Below are positions 8,161-17,953 of a stretch of DNA of 64,000 bases, one piece after another. The stretch covers positions 62,001 to 126,000 of the forward strand of contig NZ_JAFEWE010000007.1 in assembly GCF_017355785.1 (NCBI RefSeq), written 5' to 3'. This DNA is from Desertivirga arenae (GTDB lineage: Bacteria; Bacteroidota; Bacteroidia; Sphingobacteriales; Sphingobacteriaceae). The notes under the pieces were generated by a model. That model was not told the origin of the DNA. It saw nothing but the letters and a program-made list of their open reading frames with translations, and ran no database searches. Position 1 is the stretch's first letter, and every line of letters begins with the position of its first letter. The position numbers were made by a program, and so were the translations under genes.

Positions 8161-11100
8161 ATGAATTTAACTGCTATTGCAGCAAGTTGCAGGATTCCTA
8201 TTGTCCTGCCGGAACGTAAAAGTCTATTACTCTTCATGCGAGTTACATTATTCACCATATTGTCCATGGCTTTTTCCCTTCAGATGCTCATCGCTTCTTC
8301 AGTAAGAGGTCAGGGGCTTCAGTCGACGATCGTTCAGATCGAACTTAAGAACGAAAGCTTGAGCACTGCCCTTCAGCGAATTGAAAAGCAGACTTCATTC
8401 AGGTTCCTTTACCGTAAGGATGAGATCGGAGAGGTTAGAGGTTTAAGTATCCCTAAAACAACAGGATCTGTTGAATCGGTGCTTAAACGATTACTTAAAG
8501 GTACAGATCTCAGTTTCAGACAGGTCAATAAACATATTGTTATATCATCAGGACGGGCTAGTACTCAGGAAATACCTGATGATTCAAAAGTTGTTTTAGC
8601 TGCAGATCCATTTGCAATCAGTGGAAGAATAGTTGATGAAAAAGACGATCCAATTCCGGGAGCAACAGTTTGGGTAAAAGGTACCCGTTCCGGGGCTGTT
8701 GCAACTAATAAAGGTTATTTCACGGTAACAGTGCCTGATTCTTCTGCTCTGCTCGAATTTCGTTTCATCGGGTATTTAACGTTGGAAATATCAGTAAAAA
8801 GTGGAGCTTACCGGCTGGTGAAAATGCAGCCGGACAAGAAAATGCTCGGCGAAGTAACCATCAGCACAGGTATGTTCGACCGTAAAGCTGGCTCATTCAC
8901 CGGTGCTGTTTCAACTTTCTCAGGTGCTGATTTGAAGGTTGTTACTAATCAGAACGTATTGCAGGGGCTCGCCATTCTTGATCCCTCATTTCAAATAGTT
9001 GAAAGTAATGAGTTCGGATCAGACCCTAATCGCTTGCCGGTAATCCAACTGAGAGGACAAACAGGTTTTAGTAATCTAACAACGGATTATGCCAATGTAC
9101 CCAACCAGCCTTTGTTTATTCTTGACGGGTTTGAAACAACTCTTCAAAAGGTATACGACCTGAACATCAATATGGTAAAGAGCATCACGATTTTAAAGGA
9201 TGCCTCTGCCAAGGCAATTTATGGAGCTAAGGCTGGAAATGGGGTAGTAGTTATTGAAACCATTACCCCAAAAGCTGGTGCACTTCGCCTTTCATATAAT
9301 ATAAGTTCGAATATAACAGCTCCGGATCTAAGAAGCTATAAGCTGACTGATGGGATGCAGAAAGTTGAAGCAGAATACCTTGCCGGAAAATATACTTCTG
9401 CTATCCCTGAAACTCAATCCGGTTTAATTAAAACTTATGCGGCCAACCTGAAAGCTGCCCTTGACGGTGTGGATACTTATTGGCTCTCTAAACCCTTACG
9501 AAATGGGCTTGGGCAAAGGCATAGTGTTTTTCTTGAAGGAGGAGATGATGTAATGCGTTATTCGGCCAATATGAATTACAACGACCTGAAAGGAGTTATG
9601 AAAGGTTCAGACAGAGAAACGCTTTCCGGAACACTTAATCTGCAGTATCGCCTCCGTAACTTCTCGTTCAGAAATAATCTGATGATCGATCGCAATCGTG
9701 CTGAAAACTCACGCTATGGCAGCTTTTCAGAATATGCCCGGATGAATCCCTACTGGAGGATCTATGATGAGGCTGGCGCCCTTATACCTACCTACACCTC
9801 ATTCGGAGCCCAGGTTTATAATCCCTTATACAATGCCTCTTTAAATAGTATTAATGACGATAAGTATACTATGATCACGGAGAACTTCTACACTGACTAC
9901 AATCCGGTAAAGGATCTTCGTTTAACAGCCCGTGTAGGAATTACAAGTCAGAACAATGAAGCTAACTTGTTCTACCCTGCTATGCACACACGTTTTATGG
10001 GTATTTCTCCCACTTCTGAAGAGTACCTGAACAGAGGGGAATTTACCAGGACAAATGGCAAATTAAATACATATAGTGCAGATCTGCTTGCTGCCTATAA
10101 TCTTCAGTTCGGAAAAAGTCAGCTCTTATTAAATGCGGGTTTTTCTGCAAACGAGAGCAAAACTGAAAGTACAGGATTTACCATGGTAGGTTTTCCTAAT
10201 GATAATATTGTTGACATAGCATACGGTAATAGCTTTAAGCCAAATACAAAGGCGACTGGGGTTGAAAATACAAGTCGCTTGCTGGGCATAACAACTGCGC
10301 TGAATTATGCATACGATAACCGCTATCTGGCCGATCTTACCTACCGCAGCAATGCAAGCTCGCAATTTGGTTCCAATCAACGCTGGGGCGACTTCTGGTC
10401 TGCAGGATTGGGATGGAACTTACATAACGAACCCTTTCTTAAAGATCTAAAGCTGATTAACCTCCTGAAAGTTCGCGGTAGCGTGGGTAGTACAGGTACC
10501 TTGGGTTTCAGTTCCTACCAGTCTATGGCCACGTATCAATACATAACCAACCAAAATTACAACGGGGATATGGGTTTTACATTGATGGGCTTGGCGAATC
10601 CGGATTTGAGATGGCAGAAGGTAATGGATTATAATATAGGTACCGATGCAACTTTGTTCAACAGGTTAAGCCTCCGCTTCGACTATTTCATTAAAGATAC
10701 GAAAGGACTGCTGACAGATCAGATCATTGCCCCCTCTGCAGGTTTCACGAATTATAAAGAGAATATCGGCGAGGTACGGAACAAAGGGTATCAGGTTTCC
10801 GCAAATATGCGTGTGTACGCAGCGAAGTCTGCTTCTGTAAACGTTTTTGTTAATGGTCAGCATGCCACTAACCGCATTCGTAATGTGTCTAATTCAATAG
10901 TAGCATTAAACAGCACTAACGACAACTTTACTCAAAGACCGGGTGAGACTCAGGCAGAGAACCAGGCCAGAAGACAACGGGTTTATTCACGCTATGTACC
11001 CGGGCAATCGATGAATGCCATTTGGGCAGTGCAATCTTTAGGAATTGATCCGACTAACGGAAGGGAGATATTCCTTAAAAAGGATGGAAGCCTTACTTAC

Positions 11101-11607
11101 GTATGGTCTGCGGAGGATTACATCGTGGCAGGAGATAATAATCCTGATTTTACCGGAACTTTCGGAACTAACTTACGCCTGGGCAATTTTAGCGCTAACG
11201 TCACCATGAGTTACCGCTTAGGTGGGCAAACCTATAATTCGACCCTGGTTCAAAAAGTAGAAAATGCCGACTTTAATTACAATGTAGATGTGAGGGCCTT
11301 AGAGGAAAGATGGAAAACACCAGGACAGGTAAGTCTCTATAAAGACATTGCTGATATAAGCTCTACTCAACCGACCACGAGATTTGTTCAGGACCTGGAT
11401 GAGTTAATCATTTCTGCAGTTGGTTTAGGATATACGTTCAACAATCCTCTGAGCAAGCTTAAGATCGCCAAAAGTGATCGCCGTTCAAATCTTACAGCGT
11501 CCATGAATTTAAATGATCTGGCAAGGTTCTCCACAGTAAAAACTGAACGAGGAACAGACTATCCTTTTGCGCGCACTATTTCTTTCTCATTACAAGCATC
11601 CTTTTAA
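8161..11607 (+). CDS. SusC/RagA-like TonB-dependent transporter with STN signalling domain
   Basis: This 1148-residue outer-membrane transporter has a membrane-export segment at about residues 22-47. An STN (secretin/TonB short N-terminal) domain follows at about 57-129 (NESLSTALQRIEKQTSFRF), which contacts FecR in the periplasm. A carboxypeptidase-regulatory-like beta-sandwich lies at about 152-223 (ISGRIVDEKDDPIPGATVWV). The plug follows at about 240-375, including LDGFETTLQKVYDLN and LKDASAKAIYGAKAGNGVV. The 22-strand barrel fills the rest and ends in FSLQASF with the terminal aromatic residue typical of barrels. It pairs with the SusD lipoprotein 11 bases downstream. The linked sigma and anti-sigma genes make it a signal-transducing transporter. 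The substrate is not identifiable by eye; the operon lacks glycoside hydrolases. Confidence 0.95.
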   Translation: MNLTAIAASCRIPIVLPERKSLLLFMRVTLFTILSMAFSLQMLIASSVRGQGLQSTIVQIELKNESLSTALQRIEKQTSFRFLYRKDEIGEVRGLSIPKTTGSVESVLKRLLKGTDLSFRQVNKHIVISSGRASTQEIPDDSKVVLAADPFAISGRIVDEKDDPIPGATVWVKGTRSGAVATNKGYFTVTVPDSSALLEFRFIGYLTLEISVKSGAYRLVKMQPDKKMLGEVTISTGMFDRKAGSFTGAVSTFSGADLKVVTNQNVLQGLAILDPSFQIVESNEFGSDPNRLPVIQLRGQTGFSNLTTDYANVPNQPLFILDGFETTLQKVYDLNINMVKSITILKDASAKAIYGAKAGNGVVVIETITPKAGALRLSYNISSNITAPDLRSYKLTDGMQKVEAEYLAGKYTSAIPETQSGLIKTYAANLKAALDGVDTYWLSKPLRNGLGQRHSVFLEGGDDVMRYSANMNYNDLKGVMKGSDRETLSGTLNLQYRLRNFSFRNNLMIDRNRAENSRYGSFSEYARMNPYWRIYDEAGALIPTYTSFGAQVYNPLYNASLNSINDDKYTMITENFYTDYNPVKDLRLTARVGITSQNNEANLFYPAMHTRFMGISPTSEEYLNRGEFTRTNGKLNTYSADLLAAYNLQFGKSQLLLNAGFSANESKTESTGFTMVGFPNDNIVDIAYGNSFKPNTKATGVENTSRLLGITTALNYAYDNRYLADLTYRSNASSQFGSNQRWGDFWSAGLGWNLHNEPFLKDLKLINLLKVRGSVGSTGTLGFSSYQSMATYQYITNQNYNGDMGFTLMGLANPDLRWQKVMDYNIGTDATLFNRLSLRFDYFIKDTKGLLTDQIIAPSAGFTNYKENIGEVRNKGYQVSANMRVYAAKSASVNVFVNGQHATNRIRNVSNSIVALNSTNDNFTQRPGETQAENQARRQRVYSRYVPGQSMNAIWAVQSLGIDPTNGREIFLKKDGSLTYVWSAEDYIVAGDNNPDFTGTFGTNLRLGNFSANVTMSYRLGGQTYNSTLVQKVENADFNYNVDVRALEERWKTPGQVSLYKDIADISSTQPTTRFVQDLDELIISAVGLGYTFNNPLSKLKIAKSDRRSNLTASMNLNDLARFSTVKTERGTDYPFARTISFSLQASF

Positions 11608-11618
11608 TCACACAGAAA

Positions 11619-13028
11619 ATGAAGAAGATATTTTCATACATAATTATTCTGACAGCACTTGCTGCATTAAGCTCCTGCGAAAAATGGCTTGATGTAAAGC
11701 CGAAGTCACAGGTGGAATCGGAAGTAGCCTTTAGAGAGGAGCAGGGATTCAAGGATGCCTTAACCGGAATCTATGTAGGGCTTACAGATAACTCCCTGTA
11801 CGGCAAAGAAATGACTTATGGGATGGCAGATGTGCTTGGAAGACAATATACCCAGTTAACAGGGGCTTACAACCAGTTTGCTGCATATAACTATACAAAT
11901 GATACGGTAAAGACCAGGGTTAATGCCGTTTGGAACAAGATGTATAAGAATATTGCCAATGCTAACAATCTGATCACTAACATAAAGTCTGCAGATCCCG
12001 GTATGTTCACTGGTACAGATCAGAAGGTAATAACAGGCGAAGCTTTAGCTTTAAGGGCCTTTATGCATTTTGATCTGTTAAGGTTATATGCTCCGGCACC
12101 TGCATCTAGTGGCGGCTCTTCAGCCCAAGCCATTCCTTATGTCACTTCATTCGGTGTCCAAAGCGTGTCGAAACGTACGGTCGCTGCGGTAATTGAAAAA
12201 GTCCTGGCCGATTTGAATGAGGCGGCGGCGGCTTTGAAAGATGCAGATCCGATCGTTAAGGGAAGTACTATCCCTTCTACAACTACAGGTTACTTAAGGA
12301 ATCGAACGTATAAATTCAACTACTACGCTGTAAAAGCCCTTATGGCCAGAGTGTATTTGTATGCAGGAGACAGAGTGAATGCATTAGCTGCTGCAAAAGA
12401 AGTAATAGAATCTTCAGTATTCCCTTTTGCCACACCCGTTACTGTTCTAAATGGAAACGATAAGGTATTTGTATCAGAGCTGATCTTTGCGCTGAATATC
12501 AATAATATCCACACGCAGGCATTAACCTACTTCAATGCGGATGCCGCTGCCCTGCTTTCAAGACTTGAAACGGAATACAGTGCAGATTTCGACAATGACG
12601 CAAACGATTACCGCTATATCTACGGCAGTGCGACAACGGCGGGTAACATAAAACGCTTTCCTACCAAATTGCTCAGCAATTCTTTTGCAGCCTACAACTT
12701 CAAAATGCCTGTTCTGCGTGTTTCGGAGATGTATCTTATAGCTGCGGAGTGTCTGAAGCTGAGTGATGCCTCTGCGGCTGCTGATTATATCAACAAACTA
12801 AGAACGGCCAGAAATAACAGGTACACCGTAGCAGCTAATGCAACAGCCGATGAAATCCAGACACAGATCTTTAAAGAGTACCGTAGAGAATTTGTGGCAG
12901 AGGGGCAGTTGTTCTATTACTATAAGCGCCTTAATGCTGCTACCATAATGTATTCGGGCATTAATGCAACAAATGCCATCTACGTATTGCCACTTCCGGA
13001 TGAGGAAATAGAATACGGTGCTAATTAA
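11619..13028 (+). CDS. SusD/RagB family surface lipoprotein
   Basis: This 469-residue substrate-binding lipoprotein acts as the lid of the SusC transporter encoded just upstream. The lipobox is AALSSC with the acylated cysteine at residue 20. The N-terminal SusD-like part contains KSQVESEVAFREEQGFKDALTGIY. Tetratricopeptide-like helices follow (TGEALALRAFMHFDLLRLYAPAP, then YYAVKALMARVYLYAGD). The RagB C-terminal part contains VLRVSEMYLIAAECL and FKEYRREFVAEGQLFYYYKRL. These landmarks are diagnostic of the family. Its length is slightly shorter than glycan-binding SusD proteins, which fits a non-starch ligand but does not define it. Confidence 0.94.
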   Translation: MKKIFSYIIILTALAALSSCEKWLDVKPKSQVESEVAFREEQGFKDALTGIYVGLTDNSLYGKEMTYGMADVLGRQYTQLTGAYNQFAAYNYTNDTVKTRVNAVWNKMYKNIANANNLITNIKSADPGMFTGTDQKVITGEALALRAFMHFDLLRLYAPAPASSGGSSAQAIPYVTSFGVQSVSKRTVAAVIEKVLADLNEAAAALKDADPIVKGSTIPSTTTGYLRNRTYKFNYYAVKALMARVYLYAGDRVNALAAAKEVIESSVFPFATPVTVLNGNDKVFVSELIFALNINNIHTQALTYFNADAAALLSRLETEYSADFDNDANDYRYIYGSATTAGNIKRFPTKLLSNSFAAYNFKMPVLRVSEMYLIAAECLKLSDASAAADYINKLRTARNNRYTVAANATADEIQTQIFKEYRREFVAEGQLFYYYKRLNAATIMYSGINATNAIYVLPLPDEEIEYGAN

Positions 13029-13048
13029 TCACATTCAAATTTAAGCTG

Positions 13049-13804
13049 ATGAAGAATCTGAAACTTAATATACTGGTCACCATAGTATCGGTAATAAGCC
13101 TTTGCGCATGTAATAAAGAGGTGATGACCTATGAGAATGACCCTCGTGTTTATTTTTTCGAAAGAGCGAATGATCTTGTAAAAACACGTCTGACATTTAA
13201 ATCCTATTCGTTCTTGCTGCTGCCATCTACAGTGTTGCAGGATACCTTGAAGATTAAGATTAAAACAATGGGACTACCGGCTACCCGCGACCGGATAGTG
13301 CGTGGTGAGGCAATAAGCGAAGGAACGACCGCTGTGGAGGGAACCCATTACAGGTTTATTGATGGGTTTGTTCGGGCTGGCCAGACAGAGGGAACCTTGA
13401 ATGTGCTTTTGCTGCGGACTGCGGATATCAAAAGTAAAACAGCGAGTCTCAATTTGCGGATTGCAGAAACTGCAGATTTCAAGCCCGGAGTTGTTGAGGA
13501 TAATTTCTTTACGGTCAGCTGGAGCGATAACTTGGTGAAGCCCTCGAATTGGGATGCTTTTATAGGCCTAAGCACTTATTTCGGTGCCTATAGTAATGTT
13601 AAATACCGGTTTATAATTGATGTTTTAGGTGTAGCTAATTTTCCACTTCAGCAAAGCGCACGCGTGCCACTGCAACCTGGTGAGTACTCAGGTGCTATGA
13701 TGCTCGACCTGAAATTCAGGTTAAAAGCAGCTCTTGCAAGCTATAATGCAACAAATCCGCCACTTACAGATGAAAATGGAACTGCAGTAACTTTTCCTAA
13801 TTAA
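13049..13804 (+). CDS. DUF4843 domain lipoprotein
   Basis: This 251-residue lipoprotein has a lipobox LCAC with the acylated cysteine at residue 21. The DUF4843 pattern begins with YENDPRVYFFER, continues through repeated beta-strands (DTLKIKIKTMGLPATRDR, EGTHYRFIDGFVRAGQ) and ends after the SDNLVKPSNWD and STYFGAYSNVKYRF region. DUF4843 proteins are encoded directly after susCD in many Bacteroidota loci and are probably accessory surface lipoproteins of the transporter complex, like SusE and SusF. The binding partner is unknown. It lies 20 bases after susD and 25 bases before the PKD-like gene, so it is co-transcribed. Confidence 0.85.
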   Translation: MKNLKLNILVTIVSVISLCACNKEVMTYENDPRVYFFERANDLVKTRLTFKSYSFLLLPSTVLQDTLKIKIKTMGLPATRDRIVRGEAISEGTTAVEGTHYRFIDGFVRAGQTEGTLNVLLLRTADIKSKTASLNLRIAETADFKPGVVEDNFFTVSWSDNLVKPSNWDAFIGLSTYFGAYSNVKYRFIIDVLGVANFPLQQSARVPLQPGEYSGAMMLDLKFRLKAALASYNATNPPLTDENGTAVTFPN

Positions 13805-13829
13805 TAGAACAGATCCTAAAAACTATTTC

Positions 13830-15365
13830 ATGAAGAAGATTTCAGAATATATACTTCCAATACTGTTGCTGTTTATTTCAGGTTTCTCTGCCTGTAAAAA
13901 AGATTTGGGGAACTATGACTATAGCAATAATCCTTTGCCTGTAATTGATAGCACAGGAATAGGCAACGTTTACACTATAGAACGCTATGATAGTTTGTTC
14001 ATTAATCCAAAAGTAAGCTACCTGGGTGATACTTCCAGGCTTAACTACTCCTGGGTAATCTACAAAGTTATTACAGGTTCTACAACAGAAGTTCAGGAAA
14101 GGAAGAACATCTCTTCCCGTAAAGAACTAAGAACACGAATTGCCGAGCCTGTTGGAAATTACAAGGTGGAACTGGTAGTGACAGATAATGTAAATAAGCT
14201 GGTAGCCAATACAGCATTTAATGTAACTATTGCGTCGGGCATTGAATATGGCTGGATGGTGTTGCATACCCTGAACGGTGAAAGTGATCTTGATTTCATC
14301 ACCTCAAGAGCAGCAATGCCGATAGCAGCGCAAGAGAAACACTTAAGGAACATTTATTCAGGGTCGACAGGGAAAAAGCTCCCGGGCGAGGGAAGATTTA
14401 TTGCTCAATCACGTCGTACTACCTTTTCTGCACCTATTCAAAACTGGTTAACTGTAGCTTCTCCTTCACAGATCACACGCATACATGGCAACGATTTCTC
14501 TTTAATGCGTGAGAATTCAGGATTGTTCCTTCGTTCTGGTGAGGTGATCAATCCCCAGGCATTTTTGACAAGCTCCACCAATTTTAACGAGGTGTTGATC
14601 AATAACAATAAGTTGTATTTCAGTGCTACGCCCGATCCTCTTGGAGCCATATTTCCGGGTGCCCTTACTGGCGACTATTCCCTGGCTCCATATATTGCCG
14701 ACGCTTCATCTTCCAGCATCGTTGCCGCAGTGTATGACGAAAAATACCAGCGATTTCTGCATCCGGTAAACGGAACGGCAGCTATTGCAACATTCCGTGA
14801 GCCCGCTAATCCAGCACAGCCATTTAATCTTAACAATATTGGTAAGTCTATGATCGGGATGGACAGAGGTTTCCAGAACCAGACGCTCAGTTTTTTTAAG
14901 GACCTTACAGGAAATGGCCGCTGGTTATACATCACCAATTTTAATAAAACGGATGATGGATTGATGGCAGTATCCAGAATGGATATGTCTGCCTTGCCGG
15001 AAATTACCACTGCTAAGTATTTTCAATCGAGCGAGTTTGGCTATGCGGTGTTTTATGCTACTGAACGTAGTGTTTATTTGTATGATTATCAGGGAAGTAA
15101 TACGGCTTCGAGAGTGCTGAGTTATCCTGCCCAGGAAACCATTACCAGCATGAAGATCTTTAAGCCGCGGCCAACTTCGAACCTAACTACTACCGACGGT
15201 CGTTTCTTATACGTTGCTACCTGGGATGGAACAACCGGGCGCTTGTATGAATACAGCATTAACCCTACCAGCGGACAGGTTACCGCAACTCCAACACATA
15301 CTTATTTCATCCAGGGGAAAATAGTAGACATGTGTCCGAAAGCAAGAGGGGGGGGAATTATATAA
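13830..15365 (+). CDS. PKD-like family lipoprotein
   Basis: This 511-residue lipoprotein carries a lipobox ending FSAC (cysteine 22). The N-terminal part is a PKD-like beta-sandwich (ERYDSLFINPKVSYLGDTS, YSWVIYK, PVGNYKVELVVTDNVN). The C-terminal part from about residue 130 looks like a beta-propeller (GWMVLHTLNGESDLDFI, repeated blades, final GKIVDMCPKAR). Proteins of this type follow susCD-DUF4843 genes and are thought to be surface-exposed accessory binding proteins. The coding region ends in a G8 run (15348-15355), where loss of one G would join this frame to the next gene without an intervening stop. Confidence 0.85.
   Translation: MKKISEYILPILLLFISGFSACKKDLGNYDYSNNPLPVIDSTGIGNVYTIERYDSLFINPKVSYLGDTSRLNYSWVIYKVITGSTTEVQERKNISSRKELRTRIAEPVGNYKVELVVTDNVNKLVANTAFNVTIASGIEYGWMVLHTLNGESDLDFITSRAAMPIAAQEKHLRNIYSGSTGKKLPGEGRFIAQSRRTTFSAPIQNWLTVASPSQITRIHGNDFSLMRENSGLFLRSGEVINPQAFLTSSTNFNEVLINNNKLYFSATPDPLGAIFPGALTGDYSLAPYIADASSSSIVAAVYDEKYQRFLHPVNGTAAIATFREPANPAQPFNLNNIGKSMIGMDRGFQNQTLSFFKDLTGNGRWLYITNFNKTDDGLMAVSRMDMSALPEITTAKYFQSSEFGYAVFYATERSVYLYDYQGSNTASRVLSYPAQETITSMKIFKPRPTSNLTTTDGRFLYVATWDGTTGRLYEYSINPTSGQVTATPTHTYFIQGKIVDMCPKARGGGII
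15348..15355 (+). repeat. G8 homopolymer at the 3' end of the PKD-like gene
   Basis: Eight consecutive G bases encode the terminal glycines three codons before the stop. G-runs of this length are slippage-prone. The frame reached by losing one G runs through 15355-15375 without a stop and enters the ATG of the next gene in frame. Confidence 0.85.
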
Positions 15366-15375
15366 AACTATAGAA

Positions 15376-16611
15376 ATGAAATTAAAACTAACAACAGGAG
15401 CTTTATGGCTCCTGTTACTCACCTTTATTTGCTTTCAAGAAGCGAATGCCCAGGATAAAAAGCCCTTTGTTGTAGAACCTGCACAATTAAAAGCAGGGGA
15501 GAAGGTTCTTGTTAAATATGACCCTGCTGAAACCGTATTGAAGGGAAAGAACAAAATTAAGGGAGTGCTATACTTATTCAGGGATTTTAAGTGGATCGCC
15601 GATGATTTGAAGATGGAGAAGAAAGGCGAGTTCTGGGAAGCCTCCTACCTGCTACCTGAAGATGCAGCACTGATGACTTGCAAGTTCAGTTCAGGAGATC
15701 TTACGGATCATGGAGGGAAGGCCACTTACACCTGGTTTATTGGAAAGAAAGATCCCTCCAAGGGCCCTGTTCCTGGTTCTTACATTGGTTGGGCTTTACT
15801 TAGGAACAAGGTGATCCGTGAAGGAAAGCCCTCGTTCCTCTCACCCGAAAGCTTCATAGGTAATGACGTGGTCGTATGGTGGTTCAACCAGGAACTTCAG
15901 TATTCGCCGGTCAGTCGCAGGCCTATGTTTCCTTTGGTGATGGAATTTCTCCAGGCTACAGATACGCTGCGCGCACAAAAAGCTGCTATACGTGAAGCTG
16001 ATGCTTTGCTCTCTCAACCTGACCTCAAAGAAGAGGAATTGCTGAATGTGGTAAAAGTGTATCGGGAAGTATTAAAAAGAAATTCATCCGCCGACTCTCT
16101 AGAGCAGGTGATCTTGCAACGCTTTTTAAAAGGCCAGTTAGCGTGTGATAAGGAGATCGAGGCTATTGACAGGGAAACAAATACGCAAAGCCGCCTGAAG
16201 ATGTGGGAGAACTGTAAGACAAGGTTTCCGGCGGGGCAGTTAAAATACGGACGGTCATCAGTGATGAAGAATATTTATCCCGGTCTCCTGAAAAAAATTA
16301 TGATGAGTCGCCTTGCTAAGGGAGCCGCTGTAGCAGACTTGAAATCCGACGTGGAAGTTGCTCCATACTATATCTTAACTGATCTCCAAACAATGCTGGT
16401 AGAAGAAGGAAAAGCCAGAGGTAAAAAAGTTAGCAGCAAAATGTTGCCTTTAGTTCAGCAGATTAATACAGAAGTGGAAAAAGCATCAGAAGACAGGATG
16501 ATCCCTGAAAGCCGCCTATTCTCTCCGTCCGAGTGGAAAGCAGGTATACTCAAAAAAGAGCCTGCAGTTTACCAGATGGCCGTTTCTCCTCAGGATCAAA
16601 ATATTAAATAG
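15376..16611 (+). CDS. Secreted protein of unknown function in the transporter operon
   Basis: This 411-residue protein has a clear signal peptide (cleavage after ANA, near residue 25). I do not recognise a named domain. The first 120 residues form an Ig-like beta-sandwich pattern (VEPAQLKAGEKVLVKYDPAE, GVLYLFRDFKWIADDL, TYTWFIGKKDP). The remainder is charged and helical. Its general plan, an N-terminal beta domain followed by helices, resembles the non-catalytic front part of some Bacteroidota TlpA proteins, but there is no thioredoxin domain or CxxC motif here. The next gene encodes a TlpA-like protein, so the two may work together in the periplasm (inference). It is 10 bases after the PKD-like gene. 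Confidence 0.75.
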   Translation: MKLKLTTGALWLLLLTFICFQEANAQDKKPFVVEPAQLKAGEKVLVKYDPAETVLKGKNKIKGVLYLFRDFKWIADDLKMEKKGEFWEASYLLPEDAALMTCKFSSGDLTDHGGKATYTWFIGKKDPSKGPVPGSYIGWALLRNKVIREGKPSFLSPESFIGNDVVVWWFNQELQYSPVSRRPMFPLVMEFLQATDTLRAQKAAIREADALLSQPDLKEEELLNVVKVYREVLKRNSSADSLEQVILQRFLKGQLACDKEIEAIDRETNTQSRLKMWENCKTRFPAGQLKYGRSSVMKNIYPGLLKKIMMSRLAKGAAVADLKSDVEVAPYYILTDLQTMLVEEGKARGKKVSSKMLPLVQQINTEVEKASEDRMIPESRLFSPSEWKAGILKKEPAVYQMAVSPQDQNIK

Positions 16612-16655
16612 AAAATAACAATCACATCATTTACAAACACACCAAAATTTTTAAG

Positions 16656-17939
16656 ATGAAACTTTTAAGATGTCTGCCTTTTGTAGCTCTCCTGCTCAGC
16701 ACAGGTATTAGCAGGGCTCAGAGTAACAATGATAAGCTAATAGAATTCAAGGCGATTGCGAAAACGCGCAATGCCGACAGTGTATTAATGCGTACTACTG
16801 CATTTATCGATAAATATCCCTACACCAAAACAGATACAGCATTTGATAAAAGCAACTGGATAGACTATGCACGTATGTATCAAACGGTAGGTATATTAAC
16901 CTCAATAAAAAAGGATCTTTCAACTTACAAAAAATATGTAGCATCGGCACCATTCAACTCGCTCGCCACTATTTGGTATAAGGCGGTTGAGATCCCGTAT
17001 GAACATCAGAAAAGCAGTACTGCAGAAGAGGTGCTTCCCTGGGCCAGGCTACTTATGCAGCGTATCGAGGAATTTAAAGATGGTAAACCTGTAGAGAGTC
17101 CCAATATTAGTACGGACGAATGGGATAAAATGTTCTCAGGCGTGTATGCTAACTCTTCCGCTTTATACGCCGACATTCTTCTGCATGTTAAGCAGTACAA
17201 GGAGGGACTTTATTACGCTGAAATTGCCCAGCAAAGGGCGCAGTATAAAAAGGCCCCTTTAAATGAAGTATATAGTATGCTGCTTAAAGAAACCGGGAAC
17301 ACTGCCCGGATGAAAGAGACCTTGATTAAAAGCATGCAGCAGAACCAGGCCTCTCCTGCTGTAATTGCGATGTTGAAAGAACAGTATATCCAGGAAAATA
17401 AGAAAGCCGAAGGTTTCGATGCGTATATCAGTGGTTTAAAAGACAATACCCTGACTGGCAAGCTTGAGGCGAAGGTAAAGGAATCAATGATAAACCAGGA
17501 ATTGCCCGAGTTCAAGGCCGAAAGTAATAGGGGAGAAATGGTTAGCCTGAAAGCCCAAAAAGGTAAGGTTGTTGTACTTGATTTTTTTGCTTCCTGGTGT
17601 GCTCCCTGTAAGGAGGCTTTTCCGGGAATGGATATGGTTAGGCAGAAGTATTTAAATGATAAAAATGTGGTTTTCTACTTTGTTGATACCCAGGAGCGCA
17701 GACCTGATTACAAAGAGTACGTAGCAAAGTATCTGAAAGATCATAACTTCTCCTTTACAGTATTATTTGACGCAGACGCGAAGCTGGGTAAAAGTTTTGG
17801 AGTCGGGGCTATACCCCATAAAATGGTGATAGACCCTAATGGAAAGCTTCGCTTTTCTGAAGTAGGTTACATGGGAAGCCCTTCAGAACTCTCAGATGAA
17901 ATAAGTATGATGATAGAACTTTCCCGTAAATCGAAATAA
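16656..17939 (+). CDS. TlpA-like thioredoxin-fold protein with helical N-terminal region
   Basis: This 427-residue periplasmic thiol-disulfide protein has a signal peptide to about residue 21. A helical, TPR-like region of about 250 residues follows. A C-terminal thioredoxin/AhpC-TSA domain carries the active site WCAPC with cysteines 315 and 318, in VVVLDFFASWCAPCKEAFPGM. The cis-proline region AIPHKMVIDPNGK completes the fold. Proteins of this design reduce disulfides or resolve cysteine modifications in exported proteins. Placement in a susCD operon suggests service to the imported substrate or to operon-encoded secreted proteins, several of which contain cysteines. The partner is unknown. 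Confidence 0.9.
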   Translation: MKLLRCLPFVALLLSTGISRAQSNNDKLIEFKAIAKTRNADSVLMRTTAFIDKYPYTKTDTAFDKSNWIDYARMYQTVGILTSIKKDLSTYKKYVASAPFNSLATIWYKAVEIPYEHQKSSTAEEVLPWARLLMQRIEEFKDGKPVESPNISTDEWDKMFSGVYANSSALYADILLHVKQYKEGLYYAEIAQQRAQYKKAPLNEVYSMLLKETGNTARMKETLIKSMQQNQASPAVIAMLKEQYIQENKKAEGFDAYISGLKDNTLTGKLEAKVKESMINQELPEFKAESNRGEMVSLKAQKGKVVVLDFFASWCAPCKEAFPGMDMVRQKYLNDKNVVFYFVDTQERRPDYKEYVAKYLKDHNFSFTVLFDADAKLGKSFGVGAIPHKMVIDPNGKLRFSEVGYMGSPSELSDEISMMIELSRKSK

Positions 17940-17953
17940 AGCCGGAAACGAAC

